Source: Kineosporia aurantiaca JCM 3230
Lineage (GTDB): Bacteria > Actinomycetota > Actinomycetes > Actinomycetales > Kineosporiaceae
Assembly: GCA_000719025.1 (NCBI GenBank)
Contig: JODP01000019.1
Location: 55,932 to 119,931, forward strand
DNA: 64,000 nt
Reading direction: 5' to 3'
Shown here: piece after piece, positions 49,939-59,131 of the stretch
Position numbering within the stretch: the first letter of the stretch is position 1
Layout: every line of letters starts with the position of its first letter
The notes under the pieces: model-generated
What the model was told of the DNA's origin: nothing
Databases searched by the model: none
What the model saw: only the letters and a program-made list of their open reading frames with translations
Program-made: the position numbers and the translations under genes

Positions 49939-51486
49939 ATGCTCATCGAATCTCCAGTTCGCCCCGTCACCGTGGACGGCCCGACGGTAACTCCGCTGCG
50001 GATCCAGGTTCTCGGCCCGCTGCGGGTCTGGCGCGGCGGGGCCGAGGTCGACGTCGGTCAGCGTCAGCAGCGCTGCCTGCTGGCCCTGTTGCTGGCCCGG
50101 GCCGGGCAGCCGATCGGGATGACCGAGATCATCGACCTGCTTTGGGGTGAGGAATCCCCGGCCAGCGCGGTGAACATCGTGCACAAGTACATCGGCGGGC
50201 TGCGGCGTCTGCTGGAACCGCACCTGGCCGCCCGGGGCAACGGGGCCTGGCTGCTCCGGCAGGGCAGCGGCTACCAGTTCACCGATGACCCGGCCACGGT
50301 CGACCTGGCCGGGTTCCGCCGGCTGGTGGCCCAGGCCGGGGCGGCCCGCCGGGCCGGGGACGCCGGCCACGCGCTGCGGCTCTACCGGTTCGGGCTGGAA
50401 CGCTGGCGCGGCCGGTACGCCGAGGACCTGGGCGAATCGATCGCCGCGGCAACCGAGTTCGCGGCGATCAACCGGGAGCTCTTCGACGCGGCCACGGAGG
50501 CCGCCACGCTGGCGGTGCAGCGGCGCGACCCGGGCCGGCTGCCCAGCGTGCTGGGCCGGATCGCGGCCTGGGACCCGCTGAACGAGCCGCTGCACGCCCG
50601 GCTGGTCGAGCTGCTGGACGTGGCCGGGCGCCGCGGCGACGCTCTGGCCGTCTACGACGCGGTCCGGAGCCGGCTGGACGACGAGTTCGGTCTCGCCCCG
50701 GGCGGCGAGTTACGGGCCGCCCGCCGACAGATCCTGATCCGGGAGACCGCGGCCGAACCGGATCCCGAGGTGCACCGGCTACCGGTCCGCCCGGCCCAGT
50801 TGCCCGCCGATCTGCCGATGTTCGTTGGCCGGGAGGCGGAATCAGCGCTGATCCACGACCTGCGCCGGGCCACCGGCTCGAGCCCGGTGATCGTCGGGAT
50901 CAACGGCGTGGGCGGGGTGGGCAAGTCGACCCTGGCCGTCCACCTGGCCCACGCCCTCTCGGGCGAGTACCCGGACGGGCAGATCTATCTCGACCTCAAG
51001 GGGGTGGCCGCCGGAGAAGCGCTGGAGACCCTGCTGCTCTCGCTGGGCCGTCCCGCCGCCGGCATCCCCGACCGGGTCGAGGCTCGGGTCGGCCTGTACC
51101 GCAGCCTGACCGCCGGCCAGAAGATGATCGTGCTGCTGGACAACGCCTACGACACCCGGCAGGTGCGCCCGCTGATCCCGAACTCGGCCGGGAGCCTGGT
51201 CCTGGTCACCAGCCGGATGCCGCTGACCGGCCTGGCCGCGGTCGAGGGGGCCGGCCTGCTGGCGATCGGCCGGCCCAGCCTCCGGTGCGCCCGGGAGATC
51301 CTGGTCAGCCGGCTGCGCACCCGCCCCGATCTGCCCGGGACCGCCCAGCTCGACGAGATCGTCGAGCGGTGCGGGCGGTTGCCCCGGGCGCTGGCCGATT
51401 TCGCGGCCCGGGCCACCGCCCACCCCGGCCTGCCGTTCTCCACGATCCTGGTCGAGCAGCGGCCGAATGCCCCCTACGAGACCTAG
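49939..51486 (+). CDS. SARP family regulator with NB-ARC domain
   Basis: A 515-aa AfsR-like protein. An N-terminal winged helix (LRIQVLGPLRVWRGGAEVDV, QRQQRCLLALLLARAGQPIG) precedes the bacterial transcriptional activation domain (FRRLVAQAGAARRAGDAG to AVYDAVRSRLDDEFGLAPG). An NB-ARC ATPase follows with Walker A GVGGVGKST and the LLDNAYDTRQ region. The usual C-terminal TPR sensor of AfsR (about 300-400 more residues) is absent. It is paralogous to the next gene over the first 250 residues and the two converge with a 3-bp gap. It probably activates a biosynthetic or hydrolase gene. Confidence 0.88.
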   Translation: MLIESPVRPVTVDGPTVTPLRIQVLGPLRVWRGGAEVDVGQRQQRCLLALLLARAGQPIGMTEIIDLLWGEESPASAVNIVHKYIGGLRRLLEPHLAARGNGAWLLRQGSGYQFTDDPATVDLAGFRRLVAQAGAARRAGDAGHALRLYRFGLERWRGRYAEDLGESIAAATEFAAINRELFDAATEAATLAVQRRDPGRLPSVLGRIAAWDPLNEPLHARLVELLDVAGRRGDALAVYDAVRSRLDDEFGLAPGGELRAARRQILIRETAAEPDPEVHRLPVRPAQLPADLPMFVGREAESALIHDLRRATGSSPVIVGINGVGGVGKSTLAVHLAHALSGEYPDGQIYLDLKGVAAGEALETLLLSLGRPAAGIPDRVEARVGLYRSLTAGQKMIVLLDNAYDTRQVRPLIPNSAGSLVLVTSRMPLTGLAAVEGAGLLAIGRPSLRCAREILVSRLRTRPDLPGTAQLDEIVERCGRLPRALADFAARATAHPGLPFSTILVEQRPNAPYET

Positions 51487-51489
51487 GAT

Positions 51490-53430
51490 CTAGACGAGAT
51501 GGTCCCGGGCATCGGCCGCCCGCTGCCGGATCCGGCCGGCCCGGCCCGGAGAGACCGTGGTGGCCACCGATTCCCGCACCAGATCGGGCTCGAACCAGAC
51601 CCGGAACGGCTCTTCAGGTCCGGGTTCGGCGGGGATGTCATGGGCGTCGGGCCCGTTGAGGGTCAGGAATCCCGCGGCCAGCAGGGGTTCCAGCCGGTCC
51701 AGGCAGGTCGGCACGGTGAGGTCGGCGGCGTGGGCCAGGAGGCGCACGCCCATCGGGCTCTCCAGCAGGGCGGCGGTCTCGAGGAGGTGGCGGGAGGGCT
51801 CGTCCAAAGCTTCGGTTCGGGCCTGGACGACGTCGCGCACCGAGGACGGGACGGCTGTGGTCGGCGATCGGATGAGTTCGAGGGTCAGGAAGGGATTTCC
51901 GGCGGTGCGGGCGTGAATCTGCCGAACCGTGTCCGGCCGGGGATGACGGCCGGTCTCGCGGTGCACCAGCTCGCCGACCTCACCCGGGTCCAGCGGGTGC
52001 AGGCGGATCCGGACGTGCCCGTTCTGCCGGCTGACCCAGGCCAGCGTCCGGGTCAGTTCGGCGGAGGGGACGGGGGCCCGGTCGCGCAGGGCGCCGGCCA
52101 GCATCACGCCGTCGGGCAGCCGGGCGGCCACGTGGGCGAACGCCTTGAGCGAAGTCGCGTCGGCCCACTGCAGGTCGTCGAGGATCAGCAGGACCGGCTG
52201 CTCGGCCGAAACCTGCTTCAGATGAGCCACGATCTGCTCGTACAGGCGGAAAAGCAGATCCTCGCCCACGTCTTCGCTGACCACGTCCGCGTAGCCGCCG
52301 AGCGCCTGTCGCCAGGGCCACATCGTGGGCGCAGCAACGACTTCGCAGCCTGACCCCCAGAGTACTTGGGCGCCGTGAGCCCGGGCCTCGGCGGCCATCT
52401 CCTCCAGCAGCCGGGTCTTGCCGCTGCCGGGTTCGCCTTCGATCACGACCAGCGCGGTGTTCCCGGCGAGGGTGCTACCGGCGGCGTGGCGAAGCAGCCC
52501 GAGCTCACCCGATCGTCCGACCAGATCGCTTGAGGACGCCGGCAAGGACGCGGTCACCCGGACCGGGCTCGGACTTGGACCTGCACTCGGACTCGTACCT
52601 GGGCGGGGCACGGCAACGGTGCCGATGGGGGACGCCGGTGGCGACTGGGTGAGGACCCACTGGTGGGCGGCCATCAGGCCGGCGCCCGGATCCAGGCCGA
52701 GTTCCTCGACCAGCCGGTCCCGGACCGAGGCGAAGACCGCCAGGGCCTCGGCCTGGCGCCCGGCCGCGGCCAGGACCCGGATCAGTGCCGCCTGGAGCTC
52801 CTCGTTCAGCGGCGCCGACGAGGCGGCCAGCCGCAGCGCGGTCAGCAGGCGTTTCGGCCGGTCCTGGGTCAGGCCGAGAACGGCGGCCTCGACGCAGGCG
52901 TCGAAGAACTCCCGGTCGAGGCCGGTGAAGGTGGCCATCGCGCTCGGCCCGGACCCCAGGCCGTCCCCGGCCGGTCCCTGCCACAGGTCCAGAGCCGTTG
53001 CGTAGTGCGCGAAGGCCTCGGCCGGGCGGTGCTCGCCGAGGCTCGTCCGGGCCGCCGCGACCAGCTCGCGGAAGGCCACCACGTCGGCCACCTCCGGGCC
53101 GACGGTGATCAGGTACGCGTCCCCCCGGCGCAGCAGGTAGGAGCCGCCGGCCCGGGGCCGGATCTCCGGTTGCAGCAGGCGCCGCAGCGCGCCCACGTAC
53201 TTGTGCAGGATGTTCCGGGCCGAGGAGGGGGCCGCCTCGTCCCAGATCAGGTGGACCAGTTCGGTGGTGCTGATCGGGCGACCGGCCCGGGCCAGCAGCA
53301 GCGCCAGGAGCTGGGCCTGCTGCGGTGGGCCGGTCGCGATCTCGGTCGAGCCCCGCCACACCCGCAGGGGCCCGAGGATCTGCAGGCGCAACCGCCCATC
53401 GGGAGAAGGTGTGAACATACGGTGCAGCAT
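51490..53430 (-). CDS. SARP family regulator with AAA ATPase domain
   Basis: A 646-aa protein. The N-terminal 250 residues match the SARP domain of the neighbouring gene (GRLRLQILGPLRVWRGSTEI, LARAGRPISTTELVHLIWDE). A Pro/Ser linker then leads to an AAA_16-type ATPase with Walker A GEPGSGKTR and Walker B VLLILDDLQWAD. It ends shortly after, without the long TPR or helical sensor region usual for this class. It faces the other SARP gene tail to tail and lies next to a LAL-type regulator. Confidence 0.87.
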   Translation of the reverse strand: MLHRMFTPSPDGRLRLQILGPLRVWRGSTEIATGPPQQAQLLALLLARAGRPISTTELVHLIWDEAAPSSARNILHKYVGALRRLLQPEIRPRAGGSYLLRRGDAYLITVGPEVADVVAFRELVAAARTSLGEHRPAEAFAHYATALDLWQGPAGDGLGSGPSAMATFTGLDREFFDACVEAAVLGLTQDRPKRLLTALRLAASSAPLNEELQAALIRVLAAAGRQAEALAVFASVRDRLVEELGLDPGAGLMAAHQWVLTQSPPASPIGTVAVPRPGTSPSAGPSPSPVRVTASLPASSSDLVGRSGELGLLRHAAGSTLAGNTALVVIEGEPGSGKTRLLEEMAAEARAHGAQVLWGSGCEVVAAPTMWPWRQALGGYADVVSEDVGEDLLFRLYEQIVAHLKQVSAEQPVLLILDDLQWADATSLKAFAHVAARLPDGVMLAGALRDRAPVPSAELTRTLAWVSRQNGHVRIRLHPLDPGEVGELVHRETGRHPRPDTVRQIHARTAGNPFLTLELIRSPTTAVPSSVRDVVQARTEALDEPSRHLLETAALLESPMGVRLLAHAADLTVPTCLDRLEPLLAAGFLTLNGPDAHDIPAEPGPEEPFRVWFEPDLVRESVATTVSPGRAGRIRQRAADARDHLV

Positions 53431-53479
53431 TCGCCGGACCCCGACCGGCGGTGATCCGTCGATCGACCTACGTCGTGAC

Positions 53480-56173
53480 TTATCCCTGGAGAGCGTCCCG
53501 CAAGGAGGCCCGGGTGGTGATCCCCAGCTTCGGGAAGATCTTGTAGAGATGAGCGCCCACGGTCCGGGGGGACAGGTAGAGCCGGGCGCCGATCTCCCGG
53601 TTGCTCAGGCCGGTCGCGGCCATCTCGGCGATCTGCCGTTCTTGGGGGGTGAGGGTGGCGACCGCGGCCCGGTCGACCCGGCTCGGCCGGCCCGCCGCTC
53701 GCAACTCGGCCCGGGTGCGCTCGGCCCAGGCCGCGGCGCCGAGCTTCTCGAACGTCTCCAGGGCGCTGCTGAGCACCGGCCGGGCCGCGGGCTGATCGCG
53801 CAGGCGGCGTAACCAGGCGCCGTGGGCGAGGCGGATCCGGGCCTGCTCGAACGGCCAGGACGCCGCTGCGGGCCGGGCGAGCGCAGCGGTGAACAGATCA
53901 CCCGCCTGATCGGCCGGAGCAGTGATCGCCAGGGCGCCCGCGGTCAGCAGACCCAGCCGGGGGGAGAGGTCGGCCAGCCGGGCCTCCTGCGCGGCCAGCG
54001 CATGCGCCCGGGCGGCCTCGTGACGGCCGGTGTGCCAGGCCGCCTCGACCAGATCCAGCACGGTGCGGGTGGCGTGCTGTGAATAACGGGTGAACGTGCC
54101 CGGGGTGGTGATGCCGGACAGGTAGCTGTACGCGGACTCGTAGTCGCCTTCGCTGAGGGCGGCGGAGGCCCCGATCACCTCTGCGTACTCGGTCAGGAAA
54201 CCCACCCCGCGAGGGCGCCCCCAAGCGTCCACCATTACTTGGAGTTCCCGGGCTCGGGAGAGATCACCGCGATGGGCCGCGAGCAACCCCAGGTAGGCCT
54301 GATAGGTGTGGGCGAACAGCTGATAACCGTGCTCACTGGTCAGCCGCAGCCCTCGAAGACCGGTGCGCTCGGCCTCTTCCCAGGCGCCGGTGGCGACCTG
54401 ATCGAGCATCACCAGCTGGAGCGTGACCATCACGTTGGTGACCGCGCCGGACTCGCTCTCACGCTCGATCATCCGGCGCAGGAAGGACCGGTGGTCGTTC
54501 AGCACGCCGAGATAGGAGGCGCAGACCAGAAGGCGCGCGGCATCAGCCGGTTTGACCTTGTCCGGATCGGCCAGGGCGTGCGCGATGCGTTTGGGCACCC
54601 CGTGCCCGCGGGTGAGCACGTCGCCCCAGACATCCCGGGCGATCGTGGTGGACGGGCCGGCCTGGTCGCCGTAGCGGTCGATCAGCGCATCGGTCAGCGC
54701 CCACTTGGCCGGGTCGGCGGCGAACTGGCTGATCGGCAGCAGCAGGTTCAGGGCGCGCTCGGTCAGCGGCTGGTCGGGGAGCTCGGACTCGAGCAAAGCG
54801 CTTATTCGCCAATGGTTCTCGAGGACGTCGCCATCCCGGTACAGGGTCACGTACCCATCGTTGACCACCGCTGCCGGGTCGCCCGCCCCGGCGTGCCCGG
54901 TCAGGTCCTGCGCCCGTTGCAGCGCGCCGGACTGCCCGGCCAGATAGGCGGCCTCGGCCAGCCGGCGGGACCGCTCGGCCGGATCCCGGCTGAGTTCGGC
55001 GGCCCGGGTGAGCCAGGTGACCGCGATCGCCGTACCGCCGCGCCGGGTCGCCGAGGCCGCGGCCGCTTCCAGGTCCGAGGCCACCGCTTCGTCCGGCTCG
55101 ACCGTGGCCGCCGCCAAATGAACTGCCCGACGATCGCTTTCGTCCTCGTACAGACGGGCCAACTCGGCGTGCGCGGCGCGTCGCTCGTCCGGAGATGCGT
55201 TCTGGATGACGGCCGAGCGGACCAGGGGATGACGGAAAACCAGCTCACCGGACGCGGGATCGGCGATCAGCAGACCTGCCTCCTGCGCAGCGGGGACGTC
55301 GTGCATCTGGTACCGGCCGGATCCGGATCCGGTGCCGTCCAGGGCCGCTCGCAGCAGTGCCCCGCACTCTTCGGCGGGCATCTCCCGCAGCCGGCCGCCG
55401 TAGACCTGCTCCAGCCGCCGGGTCAGCGTCACCGTGCCCACCGAATCGCCCACCGAATCCGCCGCCGGAGCCCGCGGCAGTTCCATCAGGGCCAGCGGGT
55501 TCCCGGCCGCGGCCTGCAGGATCATTCGGCGGTGGTGCGGGTGCAGACCGGCCCGGTGCTGATCCAGCAGCCGGCCCGCGGCCTGCTCGGTGAGCGGGTC
55601 GAGGACCAGCTCGGGCAGCCCGGCCCGGTCCAGCAGGGAGGCCACCTCGGTCCGCAGCGCGATCACCAGGCGGACGTTCGAGCCGGTCAGGCGACGGGCC
55701 ACGAACGCCAGCAGCTGAGTGCTCTGCGGGTCCAGCCAGTGCCCGTCGTCCACGATCAGCAGCAGGGGAGTACCGGCCGAGACCAGGGTGAGCAGTTCCA
55801 GCACGGCGATGCCCAGGGCCATCACCGGGGGAGCGGCCGGGGCCGGGCCGGCGCTGAAGGCCGCCCCGATCAGGGCCTGGTCCTGCGGATCCAGCCGCCC
55901 GGTGTCGGCCAGCAACGGGTGCAGGAGCTGGTGCAGCCCGGCGAACGGCAGGTCGTGCTCGGCCTCGGCGCCCGCGGCCCGCAGCACCCGGTAGCCGCTG
56001 GCCGCCGCGGCCAGGTCGGCCAGCAGGGCGGTCTTCCCGATCCCGGCCTCACCCCGCAGGATCAGGACCGGGCCGGCCGGGGAGTTGCCGAGGAGCCCGG
56101 CCAGACGGGACCGTTCCTGGTCACGTCCGATGAGCTGAGGGCGGGGCACCCGACGACAGTACATTTCGCCCAC
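53480..56173 (-). CDS. LAL-type regulator: AAA ATPase with C-terminal LuxR domain
   Basis: An 897-aa large ATP-binding regulator of the LuxR family. The N-terminal AAA_16 domain has Walker A GEAGIGKTA (about residues 43-51) and Walker B LLLIVDDGHW. A long helical/TPR middle serves as sensor. The C-terminal LuxR helix-turn-helix is LTPQERQIAEMAATGLSNRE with ARLYLSPRTVGAHLYKIFPK. It starts at a GTG, with an ATG nine bases later. Such regulators often control secondary metabolism or carbohydrate use (MalT-like). Confidence 0.88.
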   Translation of the reverse strand: MGEMYCRRVPRPQLIGRDQERSRLAGLLGNSPAGPVLILRGEAGIGKTALLADLAAAASGYRVLRAAGAEAEHDLPFAGLHQLLHPLLADTGRLDPQDQALIGAAFSAGPAPAAPPVMALGIAVLELLTLVSAGTPLLLIVDDGHWLDPQSTQLLAFVARRLTGSNVRLVIALRTEVASLLDRAGLPELVLDPLTEQAAGRLLDQHRAGLHPHHRRMILQAAAGNPLALMELPRAPAADSVGDSVGTVTLTRRLEQVYGGRLREMPAEECGALLRAALDGTGSGSGRYQMHDVPAAQEAGLLIADPASGELVFRHPLVRSAVIQNASPDERRAAHAELARLYEDESDRRAVHLAAATVEPDEAVASDLEAAAASATRRGGTAIAVTWLTRAAELSRDPAERSRRLAEAAYLAGQSGALQRAQDLTGHAGAGDPAAVVNDGYVTLYRDGDVLENHWRISALLESELPDQPLTERALNLLLPISQFAADPAKWALTDALIDRYGDQAGPSTTIARDVWGDVLTRGHGVPKRIAHALADPDKVKPADAARLLVCASYLGVLNDHRSFLRRMIERESESGAVTNVMVTLQLVMLDQVATGAWEEAERTGLRGLRLTSEHGYQLFAHTYQAYLGLLAAHRGDLSRARELQVMVDAWGRPRGVGFLTEYAEVIGASAALSEGDYESAYSYLSGITTPGTFTRYSQHATRTVLDLVEAAWHTGRHEAARAHALAAQEARLADLSPRLGLLTAGALAITAPADQAGDLFTAALARPAAASWPFEQARIRLAHGAWLRRLRDQPAARPVLSSALETFEKLGAAAWAERTRAELRAAGRPSRVDRAAVATLTPQERQIAEMAATGLSNREIGARLYLSPRTVGAHLYKIFPKLGITTRASLRDALQG

Positions 56174-56236
56174 CGGTCGGCGGAATGCTGCGGGGCGCCG
56201 TTCAGTGTTCGTCCAGTCACCCGGGAATCCCCAGGT

Positions 56237-57598
56237 CTAGGCGCTGGCCCGCATCAGGTTGTCGATCCCCCGCAGCAGGTCCTCCTGGGCGATCGGCCCG
56301 GCCGCACCACCGCGCGCCTCGGTCATCGCCTTCTCCAGCTGCGCCCGCCGCAGGAGTTCGGCCAGGTCGGCCCCGGACAGCCCGACCGCCTGCTCGGCCA
56401 GCTCGGGAATGGACAGGTCGGCGGCGAACAACCGGAACGCGTCCGTGCTGTGCCGCTGCTCCAGGGCCCGGATCTGCTTGGTCAGGATGTCGGCCCGGGC
56501 CGCGTTGCCGGGCAGCGGGACGGCCAGCTTCACGTCGAAACGGCCCGACCGGATGAGCGATTCGTCCACCCGGTCGGGGAAGTTGGTGGTGGCCACCACG
56601 ATCACGTTCGGGTTGGCCTCGACCAGATCGTTCATCTCCTGCTTGAAGATGCCCGCGACCGAGTTGATCGCCTGGTCGGCCGAGCCCTGGGGGCGCCCGG
56701 TGTAGCTGACGATGCTGTCGAACTCGTCGAACAGCAGCACGGTGGGGGTGGTGTAGCGGCGGGCTTCGGCGAACACCTTGGCGATGTTGCGCTCGGAGGC
56801 ACCCATCCAGCGGTCCAGGATGTCGTTGCTCCGGACCTCCTTCAGCGTGCCGCCGATCTCGTTCGCGAGGGCGCGGGCCAGCGTGGTCTTACCGGTGCCG
56901 GGCGGCCCCCACATCAGGATGCCCTGCGGCCGGCGGGCGCCCCAGCGGGCCATCACCTCGGGGTGCAGAAAGGAGTCCGCGACATCGCGCAACTGGCCGA
57001 CGACGTCCTCCAGCCCACCGAGATCGTCCAGTCGCACCCCGGTCTCGACCGGATCGCCGGGCCGGTAGGCGGTCCCGGCGAGTTCCAGGCGGAAACGGTG
57101 CCCGCTCAGGTAGGGGCCGTCGCCGGCGCGTCGGCCCCCCACTTCGACCAGAAGTTTGAGGACGCCGGTCAGCACCTGGGTAGTCAGGTCACCCCGGCGT
57201 ACGGTGGCCAGCAGGCGGTCGGTGACGCGGCCGTCCATCATCGGGCGCCCGGTGGTGACCGAGGCGCTGACGCCCTCGTGCGTGATCGTCTCGCCGCCGG
57301 CGTCCTTCGGTACCTCGAACAGCCGCCCCAGCGCCTCGACCACCGGGGCGACATAGTCGCTCCCGATCATGAACTGGTGCAGCGGCCCGTCGAAACCCGG
57401 CAGCTGGCTGGTGATCCGGCCCTCCAGCCGGACCTGCTCGCCGTCGGCCCGCAGGACCAGGCCGAGCGCGGGCAGAGCGGGGCCGGAACCGGTCAGCACC
57501 GGCCGCGGCGGGCCGGCCGGCGCCTCGGTCACGGCCGCCACCACCGCCTCGGCGGCCGTGATGTCGAAACGACCTCCGGCGGCCTCGAAGCTCTCCAT
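56237..57598 (-). CDS. AAA ATPase (CDC48/proteasome-type core)
   Basis: A 453-aa ATPase. The first 190 residues are a variable N-terminal domain I cannot name. The AAA core has Walker A GPPGTGKTT, Walker B TVLLFDEFDSI, an Arg finger in SLIRSGRFD and the second region of homology, all as in classic unfoldases. The C-terminal helical lid follows. It might unfold or disassemble proteins. It is the last gene of the regulator island and is divergent from the GH16 gene. Confidence 0.88.
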   Translation of the reverse strand: MESFEAAGGRFDITAAEAVVAAVTEAPAGPPRPVLTGSGPALPALGLVLRADGEQVRLEGRITSQLPGFDGPLHQFMIGSDYVAPVVEALGRLFEVPKDAGGETITHEGVSASVTTGRPMMDGRVTDRLLATVRRGDLTTQVLTGVLKLLVEVGGRRAGDGPYLSGHRFRLELAGTAYRPGDPVETGVRLDDLGGLEDVVGQLRDVADSFLHPEVMARWGARRPQGILMWGPPGTGKTTLARALANEIGGTLKEVRSNDILDRWMGASERNIAKVFAEARRYTTPTVLLFDEFDSIVSYTGRPQGSADQAINSVAGIFKQEMNDLVEANPNVIVVATTNFPDRVDESLIRSGRFDVKLAVPLPGNAARADILTKQIRALEQRHSTDAFRLFAADLSIPELAEQAVGLSGADLAELLRRAQLEKAMTEARGGAAGPIAQEDLLRGIDNLMRASA

Positions 57599-57760
57599 CC
57601 CACAACGATAAACCCCGCTTGGCGAAAACTTGATGGACCGGGGCTACCCGGCACCGGCATCCCTGGATATGTTGACGCGCCCCCTCCATGAGGTCACCTG
57701 AACTCGTGCTGTCGGGGCTGCTCACCATCCGGACCCCCTGACACCCGGAGGCACATCGTC

Positions 57761-59128
57761 ATGCCCTGGAAAACTGCTACACCGAAACCCAAGACCCGCC
57801 GGACGGCGTTCTCCCTCGGAGCGGTCGCCGTCCTCGCCCTCGGGGCGGCCCTCCTGGTCCCCGTGCTCGCCTCCGGCAGCGCCTCCGCCAGTGTCCCCGC
57901 GGCTCCCGCCGGCTTCACCCTGACCTGGAGCGACGACTTCAACGGGAACTCCGGCACGGGCCTGGACCAGAGCCTGTGGAAGTACGACACCGGCCCGGGC
58001 AGCTCGTTCGGCACCGGCGAGATCGAGACCATGACCAACAGCACCGCGAACGTCTACCACGACGGTTCCGGGCACCTGGTGCTGCAGGCCAACCACAGCG
58101 GCTCGGACCCGGCCAGCGGCTGGACGTCGGGTCGGGTGGAGACCCAGGCGGCCACCTTCGGGGCGCCCGCGGGCGGCGTGGTGCGGATGGAGTCCGTGCT
58201 GCAGCAGCCCAACGTCAGCACCGCCAACGGGGCCGGTTACTGGCCCGCCTTCTGGATGCTCGGGGCGCCGCTGCGTACCGGGGTCACCTGGCCGACCTCG
58301 GGCGAGGTCGACATCATGGAGGACATCAACGGCCGCAGTTCGCTTTTCAGCACCATCCACTGCGGTGTGAACCCGGGCGGCCCGTGCAACGAGTCCACCG
58401 GCATCGGCTCCGGTGAGCGCTCCTGCGCCGGCTGCCAGACCGGCTTCCACGACTACGCCGTGGAGATCGACCGCTCCACCGCGCCCGAGCAGGTGCGGTT
58501 CTACCTGGACGGCAGCAACTTCTACACGATCAAGGCCAACCAGGTGGACGCGACCACCTGGAGCAACGCGATCGACCACCCGTTCTTCATCATCTACGAC
58601 CTGGCGATCGGCGGCGGGTTCCCGAACGCCTTCGGCGGCGGGCCGAACGCGGCCACGGTGTCCGGCGGCAAGCTGGTGATCGACTCGGTGGCGGTCTACA
58701 ACAAGGCCCCGGGTTCCGGCTCCGGCGGGGGCGGCGGAACGATCTCCGGGCAGAACATCAAGGGCCCGGGCGGTAAGTGCGTGGACGTGGCCGGCGACGA
58801 CACCGGCAGCGACGGCACCGCGGTGCAGCTCTGGGACTGCCAGGCCACCTCCGTGGACCAGCACTGGAGCTGGAACGGCCAGACCCTGCGCACCCTGGGC
58901 AAGTGCCTGGACGTGGCCGGCGGTAACCCGGCGGCGGGCACCAAGCTGCAGCTGGCGAACTGCAACGGCGGCGGCTACCAGAACTGGGTGGCGCAGTCGG
59001 ACGGCTCGATGAAGAACCCGACCTCGAACCGGTGCATCGACGCCCCGTCGGGGGCCACCGGCAACGGCACCCGGCTGCAGATCTGGGACTGCAACGGTTC
59101 CGCGGCGCAGAAGTTCGCGCTGGCGTAA
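57761..59128 (+). CDS. secreted GH16 glucanase with C-terminal ricin-type CBM13
   Basis: A 455-aa protein with an N-terminal signal peptide (about residues 17-44). The GH16 domain has WSDDFNGNSG at the start, the catalytic set GEVDIMED (nucleophile Glu182, Asp184, acid/base Glu187) and strand motifs FHDYAVEID and FYLDGSNFYTI. A Gly/Ser linker leads to a ricin-B trefoil with QxW-like repeats (CVDVAG, KCLDVAG, LQIWDCNG). It probably cleaves beta-1,3- or mixed beta-glucans. The GH30 protein at 8817 has the same CBM type. Confidence 0.9.
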   Translation: MPWKTATPKPKTRRTAFSLGAVAVLALGAALLVPVLASGSASASVPAAPAGFTLTWSDDFNGNSGTGLDQSLWKYDTGPGSSFGTGEIETMTNSTANVYHDGSGHLVLQANHSGSDPASGWTSGRVETQAATFGAPAGGVVRMESVLQQPNVSTANGAGYWPAFWMLGAPLRTGVTWPTSGEVDIMEDINGRSSLFSTIHCGVNPGGPCNESTGIGSGERSCAGCQTGFHDYAVEIDRSTAPEQVRFYLDGSNFYTIKANQVDATTWSNAIDHPFFIIYDLAIGGGFPNAFGGGPNAATVSGGKLVIDSVAVYNKAPGSGSGGGGGTISGQNIKGPGGKCVDVAGDDTGSDGTAVQLWDCQATSVDQHWSWNGQTLRTLGKCLDVAGGNPAAGTKLQLANCNGGGYQNWVAQSDGSMKNPTSNRCIDAPSGATGNGTRLQIWDCNGSAAQKFALA

Positions 59129-59131
59129 CGG

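Noticed and set aside
54239..57691. Long open frame on the plus strand (1150 codons)
   Set aside because: It lies entirely opposite the LAL regulator and AAA ATPase genes, which have clear motifs; its composition is Gly/Arg/Gln-rich with no recognisable fold.
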